Source: Ascaphus truei
Taxonomy: Eukaryota > Chordata > Amphibia > Anura > Ascaphidae
Assembly (NCBI GenBank): GCA_036426205.1
Contig: CM071571.1
Location: 110,627,174-110,691,173 of the forward strand
Direction: 5' to 3'
DNA: 64,000 bases
The translations under genes and the position numbers were made by a program. Shown here one piece after another: positions 33,343 to 43,450 of this stretch. Positions within the stretch are counted from its first letter, which is position 1; every line of letters begins with the position of its first letter. The notes under the pieces are model-generated. The model ran no database searches, was not told where the DNA came from, and saw nothing but the letters and a program-made list of their open reading frames with translations.

Positions 33343-34900
33343 TTCCGTACGTGTGTTACGCAGTTCTGTCTCATCGTAGGGACACTAAATCAGTCTTGCC
33401 CCTGGCCAGGCTCAGACAAAAACATTGGGTAAACTGGTCACAGAGCATCAATAGTCGGACCTTGTTCCGGTTGTTAACTCTCTCCCGAGTGGGAAACCGA
33501 GATGGTCGTGTACGTAACTATCCTTTGGAGCTTTGGACCAAATCCGGTCTCTCCTTCCTGAGGGTGATGATATGAACAGCTGATTCTCATCTTTTTCCAG
33601 GGTTTCAGGAGGTTAACGACTAGGTAGATTGTTTACCCTTGCTGGGCCTGGTTCAGAGAGTATCATAGTTTACCTCCCTCGGTCGGCGGAGAAATTGAAC
33701 GGACCCTGCCACTATGCAAGGAGTTACTCTCTAGAACGTCTGAAGCGAGAATTTCGGCTCATTAAACCCTCTGCTAGGGCGTAGCCAGGAGAAGAATCAT
33801 AGGAGGGAAAACAAAGACGCTTGGCGATGCGGCTACCGAAAAGACAAAGAACATTGATGATGAATGCGGGGGGGTGAGTAAGAACCAGAGATGCGTGGCA
33901 CATGGCGGTAGCGGAATCCCGAACTGGACGGGGAACCGGGACGGATCCAGACCGAAAACACACTTACTTTAAAGGACGTAAGACGCAACCGCCGTGCTAC
34001 GAGCGAAGCCTTTTTTTCTGCTCCCGTTCACGTCTGCCCCTCGATTGCGCCTTTCTGTTGGCGGGGAGAAGGGAGAGAGATCAAGAACGGCCAAGGGATA
34101 CCTAAGGATGTGCGACAGGGGCGAGGGCAGAATACAGAACACAAGTGAGTAAGTAAGTGTTAGGCGAGAATTTACCCTTTTTTTTTTGTTTTTTATGTTG
34201 GACATCCAATATAGGAGCTTCAAACGGTTGCGAAGCCTGTGATGATTGGGACTCTCGTACCGCCAAACAACAGGAAAGGGAGAGTTCATCCAAGCTCGCT
34301 TTTCAGTGTCCAAAACTTCCTAAGCATAGTTTTTAAGTACGGTTAAACCTCTCTACCATCCATCAGTCTTGGGATGTAGACGAGGTCGGTGGATTGTACC
34401 TCCAATAACTTCAGGACATCCTGCATTAACTTGCCATGAAAATTTGTTCCCTGGTCAGTTAACATTACTTGTGGAAGTCCTACCCTAGAAAACAGTTCTA
34501 ACAGCCTGGGTAGCAACCTGTTTAGCAGTGGCTGATCTCAGAGGGAGGCCTCAGGATACCTGGGCAATCAACAACAACGAGTATAAATTTATGTCCTTCG
34601 CAGAGGGTTCTAAAGGTCCGACCAGAATCTACCCCAATTCTCTGCAATGGACGGTACCAAGGGCGAGACGAGGACCAAGGAACCGGCCTTCTGTAATTTT
34701 TGGCTTGTTAACTGTGCATTCAGGACATGTCTCACATAGCTTCATGATGTCACCATGTAGCCTGCTGTTAAACAGGGACGAGTGCGGTCCGTGTGTCTTA
34801 TCTCTGCCCAAATGACCACCCCATGGGAGAGTAGGGCTAGGATATAACACTGTTTTAATCAACCCTTTAGGGACTAGCATCTGTCGAATGACCTCCCCTG
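33290..34900 (-). pseudogene. Integrase, heavily disrupted
   Basis: From right to left: zinc-finger part with LPWGGHLGRDKTHG and CETCPEC (34629-34880), a core with FILVVVDC and the DNA for LTDQGTNF (34440-34475), all shifted between frames. Downstream (34330-33290) only patches such as EKRAW and a following leucine/proline-rich run can be aligned with the plus copy's integrase C-terminus; indels occur every few tens of bases. The adjacent reverse transcriptase is open over 1 kb, so this decay is strikingly local. It may reflect poor base accuracy rather than evolution. Confidence 0.6.
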
Positions 34901-35580
34901 TTTGTGTAACCTTATTTCACACGATATAGTGGTCATTCAAAGTTCAAAACAGGAAACACTTTTACACCTGTTTTCATCTATATCTTGTTGTTGACCTGTA
35001 CCACCTCTCATATTGTCTAGCAATGCTGGGTCCTCCCTTTGCCTCTGACGGAAGTCAGAAGATCCAGTGCTGGCAACACTCCCGTATTATCTGTTCCCCA
35101 CCCTGTCATCCCCGGCCATGATACCGCAGTCTTTGGCTGACTAAGTTACCAAAGTCCCAGCCTTTCTTAACCAGTCCTCCTTTTCCGCACGTCTCTGTTA
35201 CGTGTCTTTGGGACATGTGTTCGTGGGGAAAAATCTCTGGGGAAAAAGGGAACAGTCTCGGGCTTCTCCGGTACCAGAGAAGTAGGCTCCGTAGGAGTAG
35301 GGGCCAACATTCGATGTTTGTAGTGGGCCATCTCGCAAGTAGAACAGTGAGCAGTAGTAGCCAGGAACAACTCCCACTAGTAGGCTAGCCTCTTGATCCT
35401 GATACGCAGTGTAACGTTCGCCGTCGGTATCTCTTTGTATCCCTGGATACACTCGATGTATTCCAGGAGAGTCATAGATAGTCTATGCTTGGAATTGGCC
35501 CTCTAGATCAGGGTTTTTCCAGAGCCCGAGTCCAGCATGGCATTTACTTTTGTCCCCTCCAGAGATGTCTGGGACTAACC
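34901..35580 (-). pseudogene. Protease and linker, disrupted
   Basis: Read on the minus strand, 35570-35500 gives a protease start with the DNA for AMLDSGSGKTLI, in another frame than gag, then LLEYIECIQGYKEIPTANVT near 35440 and a linker with FFPRDFSPRTHVPKTRNRD near 35220 that matches SRHRVPKTRKQR of the plus copy. Position between gag and integrase agrees with the plus-strand element. Several frameshifts separate these pieces. Confidence 0.6.
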
Positions 35581-36736
35581 AGATTGTTGGTCCCTCGGAG
35601 ACAGAGCTGTGGCAGTGGTTCTGCGCATACGAACAGTCCATCTCCTCATCTCCTGAGTCCCCAACTGCGTCGTCCGCGGAAGCTCTCGACGGGCTCGGTG
35701 TTTGGACCTCTCCCCGCTGTGGATGGGGTCCTCCCTTCTTTGTTGGTTGGGGGTATCTCTCCACTAGTGGGTGACAGGAGTCCAGTGTTGCCCGGGGATA
35801 TATGTGCGTGGGGGTCGGTACGTGCCTCCTGATGTGATCAGTGGCCTCAGACCCAGGATGGGCGTCTCTGCGGGAGTTTGTACCAGGAACCCTCCGAGAT
35901 GGGAAAGGGTCTCCCGATCGGGTTGACTGGATCTCCCGAGCTGGCGGGTTGTAGACCCCTCGATTGTCTGCTCTCCTGCCTCTAGTATCACCGGAAGCAA
36001 CTGGTGTTTGCACCGGCCGTTCCCAGCTATCCTGTTGGGTGTCGTCGCCCAGGAAGTTTTCCACCAAGCGGACCGCTGAATCCAGGGAAAATGCAGCGTG
36101 TCTTTTTACCCAGGAGCGGGAGGAGGGGGGCAGTATCTGTATGAACTGCTCGAGCACAAACTGTTCAAGGATCTCTGCCTTGTCATGTTTTCCCGGTTGT
36201 ATCCACCTGGCACATAAGTCTACTAAGCGGTGGGCTACGACCCGGGGTCTGTCTCGGTTTGTATATTTGACTGTCCGGAACCGCTGTCGGTAGGTCTCTG
36301 GCGTGAGGCCTAGGCGATCCAGAATAGCAGCCTTTAGTTTCTGATAGTCCATGGCCTCATCCACTGGAAGAGCCTGGTAGGCTGCCTGAGCTTCCCCTAT
36401 GAGGAGTGGAGCCAGAGTCGTTACCCAGCGATCAACTGTCCAGCCGTGGGCCGTGGCTACCCTTTAAAAAGTGAGGAGAAATGCCTCTGGGTCTTCGTTT
36501 GGCTTCATTTTAGGCAGCATCACCGGTGGGTTATTTGGAATCCCTGGTCTGCCTGGGGTTGGGCCTTCGACCAGCAGTTGGAGTAGCTTTTCCTCTCGCC
36601 GGGCCTGTTGCTCATCTTGCTGGGCTTGTCGCTCAGCTTGCTGGGCTTGTCGCTCATCTTGCTGGGCTTGTCGCTCTGCTTGCTTCTCTGCTAGCTGGAG
36701 ATGTTGCTCAAGGAACTGAGAAAAAAATTTCTCCAT
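35483..36736 (-). pseudogene. gag: Gag with coiled coil and SCAN-like capsid
   Basis: The start MEKFFSQFLEQHLQLAEKQ at 36736 leads into seven-residue repeats of the type QAERQAQQDERQAQ, a coiled coil encoded by a 21-bp tandem repeat, then NEDPEAFLLTF and a single stop at 36464-36466. The continuing frame encodes the capsid: AAILDRLGLTPETYRQRFR, PRVVAHRLVDLCARWIQPG, AEILEQFVLEQFIQILPPSS and SWVKRHAAF, clearly SCAN-like, followed by a Pro/Arg/Ser-rich tail. The open part is 294 residues (36364-35483). The zinc knuckle is partly out of frame. Particle-forming role by family. Confidence 0.8.
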
Positions 36737-36777
36737 TTTTTTTTTGTGTGGCCCTTCAGATACAGGGGCCGTCCAAC

Positions 36778-36795
36778 ATCCCACTTCTGACACCA
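36778..36795 (-). promoter_or_regulatory. Primer-binding site, Leu tRNA
   Basis: TGGTGTCAGAAGTGGGAT (minus strand) begins two bases inside the LTR end, and as recalled is the exact complement of a vertebrate leucine tRNA 3' end with CCA. Confidence 0.75.
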
Positions 36796-36797
36796 CC

Positions 36798-36876
36798 TGT
36801 GGCAGGACGGCCTGTAGCCGAGGTCAGGGAACAGTCCATACGTATAGTTTCAGGATAAATAAAAACGTTCAGTGGC
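36798..36876 (-). repeat. Truncated 5' LTR (79 bp)
   Basis: Identical but for two substitutions to the first 79 plus-strand bases of the 3' LTR at 31480. Homology stops abruptly after GTTCAGTGGC, where a hAT-type end follows. Confidence 0.8.
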
Positions 36877-36937
36877 AGGGATGTCCTTAAAACTTGAACT
36901 GTTGGTGGCCCTTGAGGACTGGAGTTGGCCACCCCTG
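36877..36937. mobile_element. hAT-type terminal fragment
   Basis: Read as reverse complement it starts CAGGGGTGGCCAACTCCAGT and continues CCTCAAGGGCCACC. Such CAGGGG ends are common in hAT MITEs of frogs and fish. Only one end is present, fused to the LTR breakpoint. Confidence 0.6.
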
Positions 36938-37740
36938 CACTAAGCTAACCAGATGTAGGTAGAAATACAGCTCATTAAATATATCATGCTTACCTTTTCC
37001 ATGTTGAGATGTGATAAGTAAATGTATGTAAACTTATTTGGAATAATAATATTAATATTTATATTCATTTTAACATACTGTATATGGAATTATCTACCAT
37101 ATGTCTAACATGAATAAATTATTTGTCATCTCTGGTTCTTAGATTTTAAAGCAGCAAAACCTCTCAAAATAGTTTTTTTGTTATCCTTACCCAAATTGGG
37201 GTCTCATCCATGGTCCCCCACACTCCTGATATTGCAACTTTCTATTGGCCATGAGTGAAAGCCCTGACCCCACAACTATTTTGTGTCCACCATGAAAGAG
37301 CAGTTTGCCAATCTCAAACCAAGGGGTTCCTGGACGTCAGAAGATCACAGATCAGCTCACCCATGAGGTATGTTAAAAAATGTTTTTTTTTTAAGTACAG
37401 TGGATTGCTGCTTTTATGCACCAGACTACAGATGTAGCCAGCCTCATTGCTTCTACTGATAATATATTGCATTATAACGTAGAATATCACAGAGTTTCAA
37501 TAGGAGTGGCAGTGTTGATGCAGAATATAAACATGCCCTGCCATATACCACCAAAAGGAAACAATAAATCCTGCTACAGTACATCTGTATTTCATACTCT
37601 TGTGGTAAAACGGCCAAAGCCATTACTGTTTGTATACAACTGCATGAACATCTAATGTCCTCATTAATCTCTCATGCATACATGATGACCTAAATGGGAT
37701 AAAAGTAGCACAGTTTTTAAAATACACCAATTACATTTCT
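36938..37740. other. No recognisable gene
   Basis: AT-rich sequence without a supported feature. Confidence 0.5.
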
Positions 37741-37745
37741 GTTTG

Positions 37746-38660
37746 CTGTTTCCTCACGCCTTTGTAAACGTTTCTGTTCTCTCCAACTTCCCCTCTCCGC
37801 TCTTATCCACATTTCTTAATCTCTCCTCCCCTCTACTATGCCTGTGCCCATACACTGCACCATTATTTATACACCTATCCCAACAACTTCTTTACCTCTC
37901 AATAAAAAGCACCCCCACAAATCCTCTATTTACACCCTACAGCTGCGCTTATAGTGCCTTGCGATGGCGATGTGACGTCGCTCCGAAACAAATACATCGA
38001 CTCCGTTGCAAGCGCTTATAGTAAGCGCGATGCAAAATTTTGAAGCCGGGTAAATTAGATTTTTTAGACATAGTCGCCACATGTGACTGTCTCTAAACCA
38101 ATGACATTGCGCTGCCCGCCCCCTTCGTGACGTCACTGGCCTTGACGCCAGTGACGTCGCTAAAAAGCAAATGATAACTTTTGTTAATGGCGACGGGTGA
38201 CGTCATAGGTCGCGTCGCCATCGTCTGCACTATAAGCGCGGCCTTAATCTACTCCTTCCTGCTGCTGGGGATATGTCTCCTCTCATAATCCTGGACCCAG
38301 CCATATTCACACCTGCTCTCACTCACACCTCCCTGCCACCTCTTTACCTGCTAATGGTGTTAACCTATCTGATTTAATACTAACTAACCTTAAAACTCGT
38401 CTAACCTATCAAGCATCCCAATAGCCAGTCACTCCTACAACCATTGTGGCCAAGCACTGCCATCTACAGCACTTATTCCCTCACCTTCTGTCTTTGAAAG
38501 TCTCTCAGCATACCACTTAGATTGTAAACTCTCCGGGGCAGGGATTTCCTTTCCAATTGTTTAATTTTGCTGCGCTTATTGTATTATTATAATTCCCTGT
38601 ACTGTATTTTTTGTGAAGCGCCAAGTACACTTTTGGCGCTTTATAAATAAAGATATACAT
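37746..38660 (+). repeat. LINE 3' region with microsatellite tail, split by a MITE
   Basis: A C/T-rich non-coding stretch ends with TTAGATTGTAAACTCTCCGG then GGGCAGGGA, GTGAAGCGCCAAGTACAC and TTGGCGCTTTATAAATAAAG, followed by ATACATAC repeats. From memory this is the conserved 3' tail of L2/CR1-type LINEs and their SINE partners in fish and frogs. A MITE occupies 37941-38243. No ORF remains. A related short tail, GTAAAGCACTGCACACATG then GGGGCTATATAAATAAA, is at 53095-53150. Confidence 0.55.
37941..38243. mobile_element. MITE with GCGCTTATAGTGC ends
   Basis: The left end AGCTGCGCTTATAGTGC and the right end (reverse complement GGCCGCGCTTATAGTGC) are inverted repeats; the inner arms carry GATGGCGA and GACGTC blocks in inverse order. 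CpG-rich against the AT-rich surroundings. Target duplication not resolved; a Harbinger-type origin is possible. Confidence 0.65.
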
Positions 38661-38666
38661 ACATAT

Positions 38667-39355
38667 GTAGCACTGCTACCTCCCTCCCCCCACTCTGGAA
38701 GATATTGTCTAGGCTACAGGTACGTGTGGTGCTGGGTACCTGTGAGGGTCAAGGAGAGATGAGCTCCTGCAATGTTGTGGGGAATAGGACAGGCTTTAGG
38801 TGTTCTTCAGGTTCTTTTCATTCGTGACAGTGCCTCCAGTCAAAGCAGGCGACAGCAGAGCGGCAGGCAGTCCCTACTTTGACACTTCTATTCTCGTATA
38901 CTTCTGTTCAATAGACAGCGACTTAGCCAGAAGTATATAAAAGGGGTCTTTATTTGATGCAGCCACTGCAGATGGTATAACAGTGTTGCATATAGTGGAG
39001 AATGGGTTTCAGGCCCTAGGATGGTGCTGGCCAGCATATAATGGTGAGGCCTTGTGCTATGCACAGATCTTGGTTCACTCAGCCCCAGGACAGGCTGAGC
39101 TCCTCTCCCTTCCCCGGGTGTGAAGGCACTGACTGTATAATTTGGAAAGCATCCTCTCTAATGCAAAAGGGGAGGGCACAGGGTCTGCAACATGATTGAT
39201 TGCAACACAGACACTGTGCCACCACCTCTCCTGCCACTCAGGGAGGCTGCTTGAGGGGGGGGGGGTGTAAACCCCACCCCACAGGATAGCCTGTCACTGC
39301 CTGTAGCTTCTAGTACTTACGTGACAGGAGGGCAGAAAGATAGTCTGGACCAGCC
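38667..39355. repeat. Dispersed LTR-like repeat, copy 2
   Basis: Starts TGTAGCACTGCTACC and ends in CAGGAGGGCAGAAAGATAG, shared with 11340-11420. It contains GGACAGGCTTTAGGTG and CAGTGCCTCCA blocks that reappear at 49770-49815. Length and G+C content fit a solo LTR, but no flanking duplication could be confirmed. Confidence 0.4.
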
Positions 39356-39669
39356 ATGGCTATACATACATACATACAATTAAAACCATCGTTTAGAACA
39401 GTGATTCCCAACCGGGGCTCCGCGGAACCCTGGGGCTCCGTGGAGCAGTCCCAGGGGTTCCGCCTGGATGCCGGCACTCACTGCTGCCCCTGGCTCTCCC
39501 CCTTCCTCTCCCCCTCTGCCTCCCTCCTAGTTGCGTGCGTGCAGTCCTCGCTGCCTCCTGCCTGTGAGCTGAGAGGGGAGGGTGATCTGTGCTGTCGGCT
39601 TCATCTGTAACCTTCTCATGTGAGCTACGGGAGGTGGGGGGGAAGAGATGCTGCTTCTTCTGCTCAAAG

Positions 39670-39751
39670 TTGCTTGTGTGAGTGTGTGTGTGCGTGTGTG
39701 TGACAGACAGACAGACAGTGTGTGTGTGTGTGTGTGTGTGACAGACAGACA

Positions 39752-39786
<35 letters not shown>

Positions 39787-39854
39787 TGACAGATTGTGTG
39801 TGTGTGTGTGTTACAGACAGACAGTGTGTGTGTGTGTGTGTGTGTGTGACAGAT

Positions 39855-39909
<55 letters not shown>

Positions 39910-40036
39910 TGACTGTGTGTGGTGGTGTGACAGACTGTATGTGTGTGCGTGTGTGTGTGACAGACTGTGTGTGTGTGTGTGTGTGTGCATGTGTGCGTGA
40001 CAGACTGTATGTGTGGTGTGTGACAGAGTGTGTTTG

Positions 40037-40102
<66 letters not shown>

Positions 40103-40135
40103 TGTGTCTGTGTTGTGACTGTGTGTGTGACATTG
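39670..40135. repeat. (TG)n microsatellite with GACAGACAG breaks
   Basis: Alternating TG runs separated by TGACAGACAGACAG or TGACAGATTG. Spurious Val/Cys and Thr/His open frames cross it on both strands. Confidence 0.95.
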
Positions 40136-40149
40136 TGTGTTTGTGTGTC

Positions 40150-41600
40150 AAACTGAGTGTGTGGGGGAGAGGAGAGGATGGGGAGAGGATGGGAGAGGGG
40201 AGAGGAGAGAGAAGGAGGAAGAGAGGTACAGGGAGAAGGAAGAGGAGAGAGAAGGAGGGGAGGGAGAGGAGAGAGGGGAAGGGGAGAGGAGGGACAAGAG
40301 AGAGGAGGGAGAGGAGGAGTGACAGGAAGGAGAGATTTTGATAGACGAGAAGCTCTGGGAGTAGGCGAGCGTAGTGAGATGCCGAGATNNNNNNNNNNNN
40401 NNNNNNNNNNNNNNNNNNNNNNNNNNNNNNNNNNNNNNNNNNNNNNNNNNNNNNNNNNNNNNNNNNNNNNNNNNNGTGTTGTGTGGGGGTGTGTGGGGTG
40501 TGGTGTGTGTGTGGTGTGTGGGGTGGGTCATGTGTTGTGTGTGTGACTGTGTGTGTGACATGTGTGTTTGTGTGTCAAACTGAGTGTGTGGGGGAGAGGA
40601 GAGGATGGGGAGAGGATGGGGAGAGGGGGAGAGGAGAGAGAAGGAGGAAGAGAGGTACAGGGAGAAAGGAAGAGGAGAGAGAAGGAGGGGAGGGAGAGGA
40701 GGGAGGGGAAGGGGAGAGGAGGACAAGAGAGAGGAGGGAGAGAGGAGGAGAGGAGAGAGGGGGAGAGGAGAGAGAGAGGGGAGAGGCGAGAGAGGGGAGA
40801 GGAGAGAGGAGAGAGAGGGGAGAGATAGAGAGGGGAGAGGAGATTGAGAAGGAGGGAGAGATGTAGAGGAGAGAGGGAGTGGGAGAGAGGGAGAGGGAAC
40901 GGGGGAAGAAGGGGTAAAGGGAAAGAAGAGGAGGACAGAAGGGGGGAGAAGGGGGAGAGGAAGGAGAGGAGGAAGAAGGGTAGGAAAGGAGGAGAGGGAC
41001 AGAAGGAGAGAGAAGGAGAGGAGACAGAAGGGGGGAGAGGAGACAGAAGGGGGGAGAGGAGACAGAAGGAGATGAGAGAAGGGGGAGAGGAGAAGGGGGA
41101 GAGGAGACAGAATGGGGGAGAGGAGACAGAAGGGGGGGAGAGGAGACAGAAGGGGGGGGAGAGGAGACAGAAGGAGAGAGAGAAGGGGGAAGGAGAGGAA
41201 GAGGGAAGAGGAGACAGAAGGGGGAGAGGAGGACAGAATGGGGAGGAGGACAGAAGGAGGGAGGGAGGGAGACAGAAGGGGGGAGAGGAGACAGAAGGGG
41301 GGAGAGGAGACAGAAGGGGGAGAGGAGACAGAAGGAGATGAGAGAAGGGGGAAGGAGACAGAAGGGGGAGAGGAGACAGAATGGGGGAGAGGAGACAGAA
41401 GGGGGGGAGAGGAGACAGAAGGGGGGAGAGGAGGGACAGGAGAGTAAAGGAGGGAGAGGTAGAGGAGAAGGGAGAAAGGAAGAGGATAGAAGGAGGGAGA
41501 GAGGGTGAGAGGAGAGAGAAGGAGGGAGAAAGAGAGAGAGAAGGAGGGAGAAAGGGGAGGAGAGAGAAGGGGGAGAGGAGAGAGGGGAAGAGAGATCGAT
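40150..41600. repeat. Polypurine minisatellite (GGAGA/GACAGAAGG)
   Basis: About 1.3 kb almost entirely A and G on the plus strand, with units such as GGGAGAGGAGACAGAAGGGG of roughly 20 bp at 41030-41430. Such mirror-repeat polypurine tracts can adopt triplex DNA, and the G runs could form quadruplexes. Interrupted by the N gap at 40389-40475. Confidence 0.9.
40389..40475. other. Assembly gap (87 N)
   Basis: Undetermined bases between the first purine block and a GTGT-rich block. The sequence on the two sides repeats (40133-40320 and 40556-40750). Confidence 0.98.
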
Positions 41601-41974
41601 TGATCAGTGGGGGGGGATGGGGGGTGGAGGGGGGGGGGTGATGTTTAAACCAAAATCATTACAAAATATATGCACATTGTTTATTCAAAAGTATGAGTTA
41701 ATTATTATTTATTACCCCCACTGCTTTACACGTCTATTTTGTGATTTACCCGTCAAACATGTCATCCAGATATGGGTTCCCCGAAATTTGACAAAATACT
41801 TAAAGGGTTCCTCCAAACAAAAAAGGTTGGGAATCACTGGTTTAGAAGATCTCTTGGTAAGTAGTGGAATTCAAGTAACAGAGTTTTTTTTCGCAACAAA
41901 CAACAAGAAATGTGCAGTACCATAATTTTTTGTCTTGCTATTCATACTGTGTGGCTATTGCTGCCCTATCTTTA

Positions 41975-42215
41975 AAGTAGCAATTTAGGTTTCATTATAT
42001 TAGTTAAAAAAAAATGATTACAGGATTGAATCAAAGTTGGGGGAAAAAGGGGGTCTCCGGAGCTGAATTGTTTTCATTTCAGCTCCGGGAACCCCCTGCT
42101 TCCAGAGATACTGAAAATCAATGCGGTTCAGCTCCGGACACCCTTTGCTTTCAATCCTGTAATAAAAAAATTATTCAAAAATAAAATAAAAACTGAAACC
42201 TGGATTGTGGCTTTA
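41975..42215. repeat. Copy of the GGAGCTGAA dispersed family
   Basis: TCCGGAGCTGAATTGTTTTC and CAGCTCCGGGAACCCCCTGC form an inverted pair, repeated by GGTTCAGCTCCGGACACCC. The outer parts AAGTAGCAATTTAGG and TTGTGGCTTTAATT suggest a short foldback MITE. Confidence 0.5.
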
Positions 42216-42426
42216 ATTGTGAAAGGCGAGTATCCTGACAAATAAAAAGAAACAAATAAGTGACATTTTGTAGACTTTATATAAATGGAATAATATGAAT
42301 TTGTGTATTTGATTTATCTTATACAGTAACACACACAACCTGATTTATTTTTATGCTTGTATCTTGTGAACTGTTCCTTTTAAAGTAAAGATTGTGTAAA
42401 ATATTCCCGAAAAAGTAAAGCAAAAT

Positions 42427-43450
42427 TTTTTTTTACTTAAAATTTTTATTGAATTTTTGGCACCACATACATAAATTTCATATCACATTACTTAAGTTTG
42501 ATCCTTTAACACATACGCTTAAAGAAAAACAACAAATACCTAACTAGGGGGTGGAGGGGAAGGGTGGGGGTACATGTGTAATATCTTCTAATTCAAGTCA
42601 GATCCTCTTCACCTATATCCAGGATCTTGTACCCTGTGTGTCTTACAATCTTTTCCACCTCCGTCAAGGGAGAGCGTATCTCATCCTATTAAAGCATAAT
42701 TGTGGCTATACTGACCCCAGGGATATCTGTTTGGGCTAACCACGGTAGCCACACTTTTAGAAATGTAGTGCCAGAGTCGTTGACCAAACTTGTCAACTTT
42801 TCCATCTGGCAGACAAACCAAATTCTGTTCCGAATCTTGGGAATGTTTGGAATCTCCAACTGTTTCCATAATGCTGCGATCTCGCACCTAGTTGCTGTTG
42901 CAAAATGTGCAATTAAATTACTTCCAGTCCAGGCAATGCCTGGTAGTTTTCTATTTAATTGAAACAGCCATGGGTCTATTGGAACGGTGAGGTCCAAGAT
43001 CCTCTGCAGCCAATCTCTGATTTTCTCCCACAGTGGGGCAATCTGAGGGCAAGACCACAGCATATGTAACAAGTCTGCTGTTTCTCCACATTGTTTTGGA
43101 CACACTGGGGAGTAACCTGCGACAAATTTTGATAAATTTAGTGGTGTGAGATACCTTCATCATTACCTTATATGCGTTCTCCCTTAACGTCGTGCAAATT
43201 GATCTTTTGGCTACCGAAACACAAATCCCATCCCACTCTTCTTCCTCCAGCACTTCCCCTACTGTAGGTCACTGAGACATATACCTGATTTTTCGGGAGT
43301 GCTCAGGGCTAGAACAGGTTATTTCATTATACATTTGAGATGTAAGTCTGCTATTGCCTGTTTCTAAAATACAGAGCTTTTCAAAAATTGTCAATGGGGG
43401 GCAGGGGCTAAATGTATTATAAAATGATCTTATCTGGAGGTATTTAAAAA
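42427..43450 (-). pseudogene. L1-class ORF2 C-terminus with 3' tail
   Basis: On the minus strand, a frame from about 43440 reads PPLTIFEKLCILETGNSRLT, then (43253 to 42951) EEEWDGICVSVAKRSICTTL and ENAYKVMMKVSHTTKFIKIC, then (43105 to 42689) CGETADLLHMLWSCPQIAPL and WEKIRDWLQ. This succession, fE-lc, EN-YKv, H--W-CP-i--fW, is typical of the C-terminal part of L1/Tx1-clade ORF2. One frameshift and at least one stop are present. The copy is 5'-truncated. A 3' UTR continues to CAATAAAAATTTTAAGTAAA with an A-rich tail near 42428-42437, so the 3' end is intact. Confidence 0.7.

Larger units (their letters stand above)
31480..36876 (-). mobile_element. Gmr1-like retrotransposon inserted in the first one
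   Basis: A second copy of the same family on the minus strand. From right to left: truncated 5' LTR (36798-36876), primer site, gag, protease, integrase, reverse transcriptase, RNase H, polypurine tract and complete 3' LTR (31480-32001). Again integrase precedes reverse transcriptase. It lies inside the RNase H region of the plus-strand copy, so it is younger. Most of its 5' LTR and everything to the right, including the rest of the host element, has been lost. Confidence 0.85.
39399..41839. mobile_element. hAT-like element swollen by tandem repeats
   Basis: The left end CAGTGATTCCCAACCGGGG and right end (reverse complement CAGTGATTCCCAACC) are inverted repeats, flanked by GTTTAGAA at 39391-39398 and 41840-41847. 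The 8-bp duplication fits the hAT superfamily. The 2.4-kb body has a G+C-rich left part, a (TG)n tract, an N gap, a 1.4-kb purine tract and an AT-rich right part. No transposase is visible; the long open frames here are low-complexity. Only the terminal few hundred bases look like element sequence. Confidence 0.85.

Noticed and set aside
40321..40388. Foreign or adaptor sequence next to the gap
   Set aside because: The non-repetitive stretch before the Ns looks different from its surroundings, but I cannot match it to any vector or adaptor.
39393..41640. Long open frames of Thr/His, Val/Cys, Arg/Glu/Gly
   Set aside because: They are translations of (TG)n and polypurine arrays inside a hAT element.
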